Shown piece by piece: positions 16,026 to 23,287 of a stretch of DNA of 31,079 bases. The notes beneath the pieces were generated by a model that saw nothing but the letters and a program-made list of their open reading frames with translations, had not been told where the DNA came from and searched no databases. The DNA comes from RECO01 sp050485385. Its GTDB lineage: Bacteria; Pseudomonadota; Alphaproteobacteria; Geminicoccales; Geminicoccaceae. Numbering within the stretch: position 1 is the first letter of the stretch; each line of letters opens with the position of its first letter. The position numbers were made by a program, and so were the translations under genes. The DNA is taken from contig JBJHBG010000057.1 of NCBI GenBank assembly GCA_050485385.1, forward strand, positions 1-31,079, given 5' to 3'.

Positions 16026-17114
16026 ATGACCACCTACGAGATCGCCGTATTTCCCGGTGACGGCATCGGCGGCGAGGTGATGGCGACGGCCGAGGCCGCG
16101 CTCGAGGCGCTGGCGAAGCGCCACGGCCTGAAGCTCGACCTCGTCCACCACGACGCTGGCGCCGCCTACTACCGGGAGACCGGCCGCGACATGGCGGCCG
16201 ACGCCCTGGACGTGATCGGCCGCTCGCAGGCGATCCTCTTGGGTGCGATGGGCCTGCCCGACGTGCGCTATCCCGACGGTACCGAGATCGCGCCGCATCT
16301 GAAGATGCGCACCGCCTTCGGCCTCTATGCCGGTGTGCGGCCCGTCCGCCACTACCCCAACACGCCGAGCCCGCTCCGGGCGCCGGAGGCGGAAGAACTG
16401 GACTTCGTGGTCCTGCGCGAGTCGACGCAAGGACTGTTCGCGTCCAGGGGGCAGGGCTGCCTCGTCGACGACCTGGTTGCCACCGAGACCCTGGTCATCA
16501 CCCGGCCGACCTCGGAGAAGCTGTTCGACTTCGCCTTCCGCCTCGCCCGGCGCCGGCGGGAGAAAGGTCGCGGCAAGGGGCGCGTCACCTGCGTCGACAA
16601 GTCCAACGTGTTCGTCTCGATGGCCTTCTTCCGCCGCATCTTCGACGAGCGGGCGAAGGCGTTTCCCGACCTTACGGCCGACCACGCCTACGTCGATGCC
16701 GCGGCTCTCGACCTCGTGCGCAAGCCCTGGACCTTCGACGTCATGGTCATGGAGAACATGTTCGCGGACATCCTCTCCGACCTCGGCGGCGGGCTGGTCG
16801 GCGGCATGGGCATGGCACCCTGCGCCGAGATCGGTGACGAACACGCGCTGTTCCAACCCGCGCACGGCACCGCCCCCGACATCGCCGGCCAGGGCATCGC
16901 CAATCCGACGGCCATGCTCGTCTCCACGGCGATGATGCTCGACTGGCTCGGCGAGCGGCACGGCGACCAGACGCTGGTCGAGGCGGGCGACGCGCTGGAC
17001 GAGGCCGTCCATCGGGCCTACGCCGACGGCGCCATCCTGCCGCGCGAACTCGGCGGCCAGAGCAACTGCGCGGAGGTCACCCGTGCCGTGCTGGAACGCT
17101 TGAGCGACGGTTGA
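16026..17114 (+). CDS. Isocitrate/isopropylmalate-type beta-decarboxylating dehydrogenase
   Basis: A 362-residue protein of the IPMDH/IDH/tartrate dehydrogenase family, which oxidise 2R,3S-hydroxy diacids with NAD(P) and usually decarboxylate them. Visible: FPGDGIGGEV at the start, substrate Arg residues R95, R105 and R131, catalytic K192 in VDKSNV, metal-binding D224, D248 and D252 (ENMFADILSD) and HGTAPDIAGQGIANPTA. The usual catalytic Tyr is Phe here (F138 in RESTQGLFASRG). GGAG lies eight bases before ATG 16026. Genome context (TRAP importer, lactonase-like protein, Gfo/Idh) argues for a catabolic hydroxy-diacid dehydrogenase rather than leucine biosynthesis; no leuC/leuD is near. Substrate unknown. 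Confidence 0.85.
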   Translation: MTTYEIAVFPGDGIGGEVMATAEAALEALAKRHGLKLDLVHHDAGAAYYRETGRDMAADALDVIGRSQAILLGAMGLPDVRYPDGTEIAPHLKMRTAFGLYAGVRPVRHYPNTPSPLRAPEAEELDFVVLRESTQGLFASRGQGCLVDDLVATETLVITRPTSEKLFDFAFRLARRRREKGRGKGRVTCVDKSNVFVSMAFFRRIFDERAKAFPDLTADHAYVDAAALDLVRKPWTFDVMVMENMFADILSDLGGGLVGGMGMAPCAEIGDEHALFQPAHGTAPDIAGQGIANPTAMLVSTAMMLDWLGERHGDQTLVEAGDALDEAVHRAYADGAILPRELGGQSNCAEVTRAVLERLSDG

Positions 17115-17115
17115 G

Positions 17116-17148
17116 AGCAGGGGCTTCTGGCCCACCTGCACCGCGCCC
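17116..17148. repeat. GC-rich hairpin element between convergent genes (family copy 2, single arm)
   Basis: Contains GGGGCTTCTGGCCCACCTG followed by CACCGCGCCC, matching the left arm of the copies at 1389 and 24779 with several changes. GGGC (17121-17124) and GCCC (17130-17133) pair around TTCTG. It starts right after the dehydrogenase stop and ends five bases before the hydrolase stop, so it could serve as a shared terminator. Confidence 0.5.
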
Positions 17149-17152
17149 ATCG

Positions 17153-19048
17153 TCAGGGCTGGGCGGGCAGGAGCAAGGCTGCGTGCAGGTGGAGCAGGGC
17201 CTCCAGGGGGGCGGTCCAGAGCGGGGCGTAGCTGCCGGCCGCCACCGCCTGCCACAGCACGGCGGCGGTCGCCGCGACCAGGGTCAGATAGGCGAGGGCG
17301 CGGAGCGCGGCCACCGCGACCTCGGGTCCACGCGTCGGCGGGTGGAGCGACAACTGGCGGTCGAGCCCCTGCCAGACGGCGCCGAGCAGGAACCGCTCGT
17401 AGACCGCGAACGCGATCAGATGCGCGCCCAGCACCGCCATCCAGGCCGCCGCCTGATAGACGGCGGCGAGCGTCCAGCCCGGCTCGCCGATCCAGGCGGT
17501 GAAGGTTGTCGGCACGTCGTCGAGCAGCCGCGCCCAGACCGCTTCGAAGCCCGGCACGATCGCCTGCCACGTGTCGCGGGCGGCAACGAACAGGGCAAGC
17601 ACGAGCAGTGTCAGGCCGAGGGAGAGGAGAAAGCGCAGCCAGACCCGGAGCGGCCGCCAGATTGGCTTGGCGGCGGGGGGCGTCGGCAGCCAGTCGAGCG
17701 CCGGGGTCTCGCGCAGCCACGCCACCAACGGGTCGACGAAACCGGCTGGGTTCTGCCAATAGGCGTTGTGGTCGCCGAGGGGGCTCAAGAGGTTGACGAT
17801 GCGCAGCGTCGGCGGCCCGTGGTCGGTGTGCCAGCGGACGTCCGGCTTCTCGCGGCGGTAGGGGTGGGTCGCGAGCAGCGGTCCCGCCGGCACGAAGTCC
17901 ATGGTGGCGTAGACGTCGAGCCAGCGGGGCTGCCGCCGGAGCAGGGCGTTGAGCCGCGGCGCGAGGTTCCGGTCGACCCGGGCGTCGCGGTCGAAGGCGG
18001 TCGAGGCCGCCCAGGAAGCGGCGACCACCAGCCCGAAAACGAAGGTCCAACCGAGGCCGGCGAGTTGGTTCGGGGTCGTGTCCCCCGCCAGCGCGCGTTG
18101 CACGTCGCCGACGATGACACCGAGCGCCGCGAGCGAGACGAGGGCGAACAGCCACAACAGCGAGAAGAACCAGGGCGTCGGCGTCGGCGTATCGGGCGCG
18201 CCCGCCAGTTCCTCCAGCTTGCGGATGCCGGCGCCGTAGGTGACGAGCGGCGGCGGTGCCGGGTGGGCCTCCAGCATGTCGAGGCTCACCGCCGCCCCTT
18301 GCGAGTGCGCGACCACCACGACGCGGTCGGCCACCACCCGCTCGAGGTCGCGGGCGACGCGATCGGCCAGCGCACGGCGCAGCACGGGATCGCCCGCGAA
18401 GACGAAGCTGTCGCCGAGCTGCTCGGCGACGATGGCGAACACGCGGTCGAGAAAGCCCCGGAACGCGGGGATCGGTACCAGCCACAAGAGGGCGAGGACG
18501 AGGCCCGCGAGCTGGAACGGCAGCACGACGAGGAACAGCGCCACCACGCCCAGCACGACCGACAGGGCCTTCTCGACGTCGCCGCCGGGCGACAGGTGCG
18601 GCTGCCACCATTGCCAGCGACGCGGCAGGTTGACCAAGTGGCGGAAGACCAGCCAGCCGCCCGAGCCCAGCACCCAGCGCAGCACGCCGAAGAAACCGGG
18701 CGGGTCGAACGCGTCGGCCCAGAAGCTCTCCACCAGCAGGATGCGGCGGGTCGACCGGGGGCCGCGCAGGACGAGCACCGCCTCGGCCGGCCGCTGGGCG
18801 TCCTTCAGCCGCGCCCGCTCCACCTCGACGCGCACGCCGTCGCCGCGCGCCCGCAGCCAATCCAAGAGCGCGTTGGCGATCGGGGCGAGCGTGTCGCCCT
18901 GACGCTGGCGGCCGATGCCGTGGACGAGGAGGAGGCCCAGATCGGCCCTTGCCAACGCCCTCTCCGCTGCTGCGCCCCGCTGGTCGGGGGCGGGTCGACG
19001 CTTCGGTAGCGTAGCCGAGGCCGTCGTCGAAGCGGGACGTTCGGTCAC
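17153..19048 (-). CDS. Polytopic membrane protein with alpha/beta-hydrolase (lipase-like) core
   Basis: A 631-residue protein if read from GTG 19048. Residues 38-46 (GLLLVHGIG) form the strand and oxyanion-type turn of alpha/beta hydrolases, and VVVVAHSQGAAVSLDML (244-260) is the nucleophile elbow with Ser249 (AHSQG in place of GxSxG). H427 in GDHNAYWQN is a candidate catalytic His. Hydrophobic segments at about 162-195, 293-314, 331-350 and 468-490 plus three more near the C-terminus place it in the membrane. The hydrolase parts lie between helices. I do not recognise a characterised homologue; a lipase, esterase or peptidase acting at the membrane is possible. The start is uncertain: no ribosome site precedes GTG 19048, and the frame is open to 19123, across the nickel-operon promoter. 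Confidence 0.7.
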   Translation of the reverse strand: MTERPASTTASATLPKRRPAPDQRGAAAERALARADLGLLLVHGIGRQRQGDTLAPIANALLDWLRARGDGVRVEVERARLKDAQRPAEAVLVLRGPRSTRRILLVESFWADAFDPPGFFGVLRWVLGSGGWLVFRHLVNLPRRWQWWQPHLSPGGDVEKALSVVLGVVALFLVVLPFQLAGLVLALLWLVPIPAFRGFLDRVFAIVAEQLGDSFVFAGDPVLRRALADRVARDLERVVADRVVVVAHSQGAAVSLDMLEAHPAPPPLVTYGAGIRKLEELAGAPDTPTPTPWFFSLLWLFALVSLAALGVIVGDVQRALAGDTTPNQLAGLGWTFVFGLVVAASWAASTAFDRDARVDRNLAPRLNALLRRQPRWLDVYATMDFVPAGPLLATHPYRREKPDVRWHTDHGPPTLRIVNLLSPLGDHNAYWQNPAGFVDPLVAWLRETPALDWLPTPPAAKPIWRPLRVWLRFLLSLGLTLLVLALFVAARDTWQAIVPGFEAVWARLLDDVPTTFTAWIGEPGWTLAAVYQAAAWMAVLGAHLIAFAVYERFLLGAVWQGLDRQLSLHPPTRGPEVAVAALRALAYLTLVAATAAVLWQAVAAGSYAPLWTAPLEALLHLHAALLLPAQP

Positions 19049-19054
19049 GATGCG

Positions 19055-19082
19055 TTGACGTTGGCGGTGCCGCTGGTATGAG
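19055..19082 (+). promoter_or_regulatory. Promoter of the nickel uptake operon
   Basis: TTGACG (19055-19060) and TATGAG (19077-19082) are separated by 16 bases, a good sigma-70 promoter. The start of transcription would be near 19089, about 60 bases before the first start codon. The NikR-like operator overlaps the -10. Confidence 0.6.
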
Positions 19083-19103
19083 AAAGGTGACACTTTCGCA
19101 TAT
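19076..19103 (+). promoter_or_regulatory. NikR-like operator
   Basis: GTATGA-N16-GCATAT matches 10 of 12 positions of the NikR operator GTATGA-N16-TCATAC known from E. coli. The interior also holds a dyad, GAAAG (19082-19086) / CTTTC (19093-19097). The site covers the -10 and start region of the nickel operon promoter, as expected for a nickel-responsive repressor. No nikR gene is in this window. Confidence 0.65.
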
Positions 19104-19149
19104 CGTGGCCGAACGCCCCGCACCCCGTTCCGACCAGGAAAGGACGACC

Positions 19150-19896
19150 ATGCTTCGTGGAGCCCCTCTCGCCACGGCGGCGGCCATCGCCGCCCTCGGC
19201 CTCGGCGCGCCGGTGGCTGCGACCGCCGAGGGAACGCTGGTGCTGTTCGCCAATGGCGAGGACTTGGCGACCGAGGGCTTCGTCGGCGCCAAGCGCACCC
19301 GCGACGGCTGGGAACTGCGCTTCGCGCACGTCTACGTCACCGTGACGGACGTCGCCGCCCATCAGGCGAGCGTGCCCTACGCCGCCGCCGCTGGCGGCGA
19401 GATCGTGGCCGACGTCACGGTGACGCTGCCCGGCACCTTCACCGTGGACCTGGTCGCGGGCGGCGACGACGACCGCGTCCTGATCGGCGAGGTCGCGGCC
19501 CCTGCCGGTCACTACGACGCCATCTCGTGGCGCATGGTGCCGGCGACCGAGGGCCCGGCCGCAGGCTATTCGCTGGCGTTCGTCGGCACGGCGGAGCGCG
19601 CCGGCGAGCGCGTGGACTTCGTGCTGGCGAGCGACGAGACCAGCGCCTACCGCTGCGGCGAGTTCGTCGGCGACGAGCGCAAGGGCTTCGTTGCCGATGG
19701 CGGGTCGGCCGACGTCGAGTTGACCTTCCACCTCGACCACGTCTTCGGTCGGGCCGACAAGGCGGCGGACGACGCGTTGAACGTGGACGCCCTCGGCTTC
19801 GACGCCTTCGCCGCCGGCGGCGAGCAGGCGCTCGTGCTTGCCGGCCTCCACGTCGGTCACACCGGCGAGGGGCATTGCGATGTGGTTTGGGAGTAG
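19150..19896 (+). CDS. Secreted protein of unknown function heading the nickel operon
   Basis: A 248-residue protein with a signal peptide (MLRGAPLATAAAIAALGLGA, cleavage near AATA-EG at 26-28), so periplasmic. The mature part looks beta-rich, with DGWELRFAHVYVTVTDVAAH (52-71), then GHYDAISWRM, a long acidic stretch, HLDHVFG (194-200) and a C-terminal HVGHTGEGHCDVVW (234-247). It has two cysteines, C169 (YRCGEF) and C243, which could form a disulfide, and HxxH plus HxxHxxxxHC patterns that could bind metal. I cannot name a characterised homologue. Its place as first gene under the NikR-type promoter, overlapping the next gene by 17 bases, points to a role in nickel capture or delivery (inference). 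AGGA precedes ATG 19150 by six bases. Confidence 0.8.
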   Translation: MLRGAPLATAAAIAALGLGAPVAATAEGTLVLFANGEDLATEGFVGAKRTRDGWELRFAHVYVTVTDVAAHQASVPYAAAAGGEIVADVTVTLPGTFTVDLVAGGDDDRVLIGEVAAPAGHYDAISWRMVPATEGPAAGYSLAFVGTAERAGERVDFVLASDETSAYRCGEFVGDERKGFVADGGSADVELTFHLDHVFGRADKAADDALNVDALGFDAFAAGGEQALVLAGLHVGHTGEGHCDVVWE

Positions 19897-20347
19897 GCCC
19901 GGCGCGGCGGTCGCGCTCGCCTCGGCGGCCGTGCTCGGCTTCGCCGCGCCGGCATGGCCGCATGCAGCACTGGTCGAACTGGCGCCGGCCGAGGGTGTCG
20001 CCGTGCAGGCCCGCTACGACGACGGCACGGCGATGGCCGGTGCGCAGATCGTCGTGTTCGCCCCGGACGACCCGCAGCGGCCGTGGCTGACGGGTCGAGC
20101 CGACGACGAGGGCTGGTTCCGCTTCGTGCCGGCGCCCGACCTCGCCGGCCGCTGGACCGTTCAGGCGCGCCAGGCGGGCCACGGGGCGATGGCCCACGTC
20201 GAGCTGGGGGGTGAGGGCGCAGCTTCGGTCTGGACCGCACCCGCCGGCGGCGGCCTCAGCACGGCCCAGCGCGCGCTGGTGGCGGGGTCGGTGGTGTGGG
20301 GTCTGATCGGCACGGGCCTGGTCTTCCACCGGCGACAGGCAGGCTGA
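19880..20347 (+). CDS. nikL: NikL-like periplasmic component of ECF nickel transporter
   Basis: A 155-residue protein: signal peptide (cleavage near AWPHAAL, which would put a His close to the mature N-terminus), an Ig/carboxypeptidase-regulatory-like beta domain (YDDGTAMAGAQIVVFAPDD, then GWFRFVPAPDLAGRWTVQAR with AGHG) and one C-terminal helix (about 128-148). This architecture matches NikL-type auxiliary proteins that accompany NikM in ECF nickel transporters in place of NikN. ATG 19880 lies inside the preceding gene (17-base overlap), and its stop overlaps nikM by one base (TGATG). The His residues could bind nickel on the way to NikM (inference). Confidence 0.7.
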   Translation: MWFGSRPGAAVALASAAVLGFAAPAWPHAALVELAPAEGVAVQARYDDGTAMAGAQIVVFAPDDPQRPWLTGRADDEGWFRFVPAPDLAGRWTVQARQAGHGAMAHVELGGEGAASVWTAPAGGGLSTAQRALVAGSVVWGLIGTGLVFHRRQAG

Positions 20348-20979
20348 TGCACGTGCCGGACGGACTCCTGCCGCCCGCCGTGGTCCTCGGCGGCTACGTC
20401 GCCGCCGCTGGCGTCACGGCCCTGTGCCTCGAACGGATCGGCCGGCGCCCGGACCCGCGCCGCGACGTGCCGAAGGCGGCGATGCTGACCGCCGCCTTCT
20501 TCGTCGCCTCCTTGATCCAGCTACCGCTACCGCCGACCAGCGCGCATCTGATGCTGAACGGCCTGCTCGGCATCGTGCTCGGCTGGTTCGCCTTTCCCGC
20601 CATCGTCGTCGGCCTCGCGCTCCAGGCGATCGGCTTCGGTCACGGCGGCATCACCACGCTCGGCGTCAACGCGCTGATCCTGGGCGTGCCGGCGCTCGCC
20701 GCCTTCGCGCTGTTCGGCCTCGTGCGCGGTCGCGCCGTGGCGCTGGAGGCGACCGCCGGCTTCCTCGTCGGCGCCGGGGCCATGGCGTTCGCCGTTCTGA
20801 TCTTCGCCCTCGTCGTGGTCGGCCACCTGCCCGCCCACGTCGACCCGGAGCTGGAGCGCCAAGCCGTCCGGCTCTTTGCGCTCGCGCATGTGCCCTTGAT
20901 GGTCGTCGAGGGCATCGTCGTGGCGCTCGCCATCGTCTTTCTGCGCCGCGTCAGCCCGGCCCTCTTGGCGGGGCGTTGA
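20347..20979 (+). CDS. nikM: ECF transporter substrate-binding membrane protein NikM/CbiM
   Basis: A 210-residue membrane protein with about seven helices. It begins MHVPDGLLPPA: in NikM/CbiM the N-terminal Met-His and the His further on form the square-planar site for nickel or cobalt, and MHxPDG is the family's signature. PPTSAHLMLNGLLGIVLGW and GFGHGGITTLGVNAL carry the other conserved His residues. Start ATG 20347 overlaps the nikL stop, and shifting it would lose the essential His2. Nickel rather than cobalt is favoured by the NikL partner, the NikR-like operator and the absence of cobalamin genes or a visible B12 riboswitch. Confidence 0.92.
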   Translation: MHVPDGLLPPAVVLGGYVAAAGVTALCLERIGRRPDPRRDVPKAAMLTAAFFVASLIQLPLPPTSAHLMLNGLLGIVLGWFAFPAIVVGLALQAIGFGHGGITTLGVNALILGVPALAAFALFGLVRGRAVALEATAGFLVGAGAMAFAVLIFALVVVGHLPAHVDPELERQAVRLFALAHVPLMVVEGIVVALAIVFLRRVSPALLAGR

Positions 20980-20981
20980 CC

Positions 20982-21746
20982 GTGCGTGCCGCCGCGCTGC
21001 CCGCGGCCGCCGTGCGCCCGCCGCTCGTCGACCGCCTGGACCCCCGCTGCCGCGTCGTCGCCGCCTTCGCCGTGGCGCTGGCCTTCGCGGCCGCAACGCG
21101 GCTGCCCACGGTTCTGCCGATGGCGCTGCTCACTTTGGCGCTGATTGCGGCCTCGGGTCTGGGACCGGCGGTGCTCTGGCGTCGCCTGCGCTGGCCGGGC
21201 CTGTTCGTCGGCCTCCTGGTGGCGCTGTTGCCCTTCACGGCGGGCGAGACGGTGACGGCCCGGCTCGGCCCTGTGGCGCTCTATGGCGAGGGGCTGGCGG
21301 CGGCGGTGCTGATTGCCGGCCGTTTCGTCTGCATCGTCGCGTCGGCGGCGGCGCTCTTCGCGAGCCTGCCCCTGCACGTGGTCGTCCGCGCGCTCCGCGC
21401 GCTCGCGGTGCCGTGGCTCCTCACCGACTTGGCGCTGTTGGTCGTCCGCTATCTGGAGGAGGTGCGGCAGGACCTCGCCCGCATGCGCCTCGCCATGCAG
21501 TTGCGCGGCCACGGCGCCGGACGTCGCCGTTGGTCGACCCTGGGCGCGCATGCCGGCCTGCTCGCCAGTCTGCTGCTGCGCAGCTACGAGCGGGCCGACC
21601 GGGTCTATCTCGCGATGCGCGCGCGGGGCTATGGTGCCGTGGCCGAAGCCCGGCACGGCTTTCGTGCCGGCCCCATCGATCGGATCGTCATGCCTGCGCT
21701 CGCCTGCCTGCTCCTCGCCCTCGTCGCGGTCGACCGGGCTTGGTAG
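20982..21746 (+). CDS. nikQ: ECF transporter transmembrane coupling protein NikQ/CbiQ
   Basis: A 254-residue membrane protein of CbiQ size. It starts with a soluble segment containing VDRLDPRCRVVAAF, a family hallmark, followed by five predicted helices and a cytoplasmic helical region with two coupling motifs, AMQLRGHG and AMRARGYG (the ArG-type motifs that dock on the ATPase). GTG 20982 is chosen because GGCGGGGCG lies upstream; TTG 20976, overlapping the nikM stop, is possible. The end overlaps nikO by seven bases. It links NikM to the ATPase NikO. Confidence 0.9.
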   Translation: MRAAALPAAAVRPPLVDRLDPRCRVVAAFAVALAFAAATRLPTVLPMALLTLALIAASGLGPAVLWRRLRWPGLFVGLLVALLPFTAGETVTARLGPVALYGEGLAAAVLIAGRFVCIVASAAALFASLPLHVVVRALRALAVPWLLTDLALLVVRYLEEVRQDLARMRLAMQLRGHGAGRRRWSTLGAHAGLLASLLLRSYERADRVYLAMRARGYGAVAEARHGFRAGPIDRIVMPALACLLLALVAVDRAW

Positions 21747-22513
21747 ACGCCGCCCCGACGCTCGTCGTCGAGGGGCTCGGCTTCGGCTACGCCGATGCCC
21801 CCGACGTGCTGGTCGACGTCTCGTTCGCGGTCGAACGGGGGGAACGCGTCGGCCTCGTCGGTCCCAACGGTGCGGGCAAGAGCAGCCTCTTTCTCGCCAT
21901 CGCCGGCGTGCTGCGGCTGGATGCGGGCCATGTCCGGTTGCTCGGCCGCGCGGTCGAGCCGGGCCGCTTCGATCCGCGCGTCGCCCTCGTCTTCCAGCAG
22001 GCCGAGGACCAGCTCTTCTGCCCCACGGTCGAGGAGGACGTCGCCTTCGGCGCCCGCAACCGGGGCCTGGAGGGAACGGCGCTCGCGGCCCGCGTCGAGG
22101 AAGCGCTCGCCATCGTCGGCCTGGAACACTTGGCCAAGCGCCCGGTTCATCACCTCTCCGGCGGCGAGAAGCGGCTCGCGTGCATCGCCGGCGCGCTCGC
22201 CATGCAGCCCGACCTCGTGCTCTACGACGAACCCAGCGCGAGCCTGGATCTCCGCAACCGCCGCCGGCTGATCGGTCTGCTCCGCACGGCGGCGCCGACG
22301 GTGCTGGTGGCCGCGCACGACCTGGAGCTGATCCTCGAGGTGTGCGACCGCGTGCTCTTGCTCGACCGGGGCCGACTGGTGGCCGACGGGCCGGCCAGGG
22401 CGGTGCTCGGCGACGCCGATCTCATGGCTGCGCACGGCCAGGAGGTGCCGCACTCCTTGATCCCGCACGGTGGATTGGCGCACGTTCACCGCTACGGACG
22501 CGCCTCCGGCTGA
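21740..22513 (+). CDS. nikO: ECF transporter ATPase NikO/CbiO
   Basis: A 257-residue ABC ATPase. Walker A GPNGAGKS (41-48), Q-loop VFQQAEDQLFCPTVEEDV (the DQLF element is typical of ECF ATPases), signature LSGGEKRLA, Walker B LVLYDEPSASLD and switch His in AAHDLELI are all intact. The start is TTG 21740, inside the nikQ end (7-base overlap); no ATG or GTG is available before the domain begins. As only one ATPase is encoded it should form a homodimer that powers nickel import. A short hairpin with a T-run follows. Confidence 0.92.
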   Translation: MVDAAPTLVVEGLGFGYADAPDVLVDVSFAVERGERVGLVGPNGAGKSSLFLAIAGVLRLDAGHVRLLGRAVEPGRFDPRVALVFQQAEDQLFCPTVEEDVAFGARNRGLEGTALAARVEEALAIVGLEHLAKRPVHHLSGGEKRLACIAGALAMQPDLVLYDEPSASLDLRNRRRLIGLLRTAAPTVLVAAHDLELILEVCDRVLLLDRGRLVADGPARAVLGDADLMAAHGQEVPHSLIPHGGLAHVHRYGRASG

Positions 22514-22532
22514 GGCGTCCCAACGGAACCTT

Positions 22533-22551
22533 GCGCGAATCCTCGCGTTTT
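22533..22551 (+). terminator. Candidate intrinsic terminator of the nickel operon
   Basis: CGCGA-ATCC-TCGCG followed by TTTT, with an extra G-T pair at the base of the stem. It is short but has the right form, and lies 20 bases past the nikO stop. A second perfect hairpin, CGCCTC/GAGGCG at 22501-22517, spans the nikO stop codon. Confidence 0.45.
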
Positions 22552-22579
22552 GCTCTCGACAACCCCGAGGAGACCAGCC

Positions 22580-22900
22580 GTGGCCAGCAAGAACGACGAC
22601 ACCAGCCCGACCGAGGCCGACCTCCGCGCGCAGATCGACGTGCTGCGCAAGGATTTGGAGAAGTTGACCGAGCAACTCGTCCAGGCCGGCGGCGCGCAGG
22701 TGCATCGGCTCGCCGACGACGCCCGCAAGGCCGGAACCCGGGTGATCGACGAGACCCGGGCGCACGTGGCGAGTGCGCGGGCCCACGGCGAGGAGCAGAT
22801 CGAGGGCGCCGAGGACTGGATCCGCCGCAACCCGATCCTAGCGGTGGGCTGTGCGCTCGGCGCCGGGTTCTTGCTGGCGCATCTGCGCGGCAAGTCCTGA
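22580..22900 (+). CDS. DUF883/ElaB/YqjD-family membrane-anchored protein
   Basis: A 106-residue protein with a long amphipathic helix/coiled coil (ADLRAQIDVLRKDLEKLTEQ, then further Ala/Arg-rich helix to about residue 80) and a single C-terminal membrane helix (WIRRNPILAVGCALGAGFLL). This is the layout of YqjD/ElaB proteins, which sit in the inner membrane and in E. coli bind ribosomes in stationary phase. GTG 22580 is supported by GAGGAG (22567-22572) seven bases upstream. It is followed nine bases later by a YqjE-like gene, echoing the yqjDE pair. Confidence 0.8.
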   Translation: MASKNDDTSPTEADLRAQIDVLRKDLEKLTEQLVQAGGAQVHRLADDARKAGTRVIDETRAHVASARAHGEEQIEGAEDWIRRNPILAVGCALGAGFLLAHLRGKS

Positions 22901-22909
22901 GCGAGGCCG

Positions 22910-23221
22910 GTGCTCGGCGACCTCCTGCACCGCGCGCGCCTGCAAGCGGTGGCGGCGGTGCTGCTTTTGGCGGCGTTCGGCCTCTTGGTCGCGGCGCTCG
23001 TCATCGCCCTCGTGCCGACCCTCGGACTGGCCGGTGCCGTGGCGCTGGTGGGCATTCTGTTGGCGCTCGCCGGCTTCGGCCTGCTCGCCGCCGCCCGCCA
23101 GCCATCGCCTCCGCCACCGCCCAAGGCCGCCTCCGACCCACCGCCCGAGAACCCCTGGATCCCCGTCGTCGCCCACGCCGCGGCGGTCCTCATGGTCACC
23201 CTGACCAACCGGCGGCGGTAA
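22910..23221 (+). CDS. YqjE-like small membrane protein (holin-superfamily type)
   Basis: A 103-residue protein with two adjacent membrane helices (about 13-35 and 39-61), a Pro-rich linker (PSPPPPPKA) and a C-terminal hydrophobic helix (WIPVVAHAAAVLMVTL) ending in Arg. The size, double helix and position just after a YqjD-type gene fit YqjE/phage-holin-like proteins of unknown function. The start is GTG 22910 with GAGG four bases upstream. There are no phage genes nearby, so a lytic role is unlikely. Confidence 0.65.
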   Translation: MLGDLLHRARLQAVAAVLLLAAFGLLVAALVIALVPTLGLAGAVALVGILLALAGFGLLAAARQPSPPPPPKAASDPPPENPWIPVVAHAAAVLMVTLTNRRR

Positions 23222-23287
23222 GGATCACCGATGGTGGCCGCGTTCGTCAGTTGGGGCGTCGGATGGCGCGTGTTGGGCTGAAGCGCT

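Noticed and set aside
19049..19149. A cobalamin riboswitch or cobalt specificity for the ECF operon
   Set aside because: The leader is only about 60 bases after the predicted start, shows no B12-box, and the site matches NikR; the NikL-like partner also favours nickel.
15954..19298. A minus-strand open frame of over 1,100 codons covering dctM-3, the dehydrogenase and the hydrolase region
   Set aside because: It is out of frame with the hydrolase and antisense to the other two genes; its composition is low-complexity Arg/Ala/Pro.
22910..23221. A phage holin implying a prophage remnant
   Set aside because: No other phage gene is nearby, and the gene follows a YqjD-type gene as in the housekeeping yqjDE pair.
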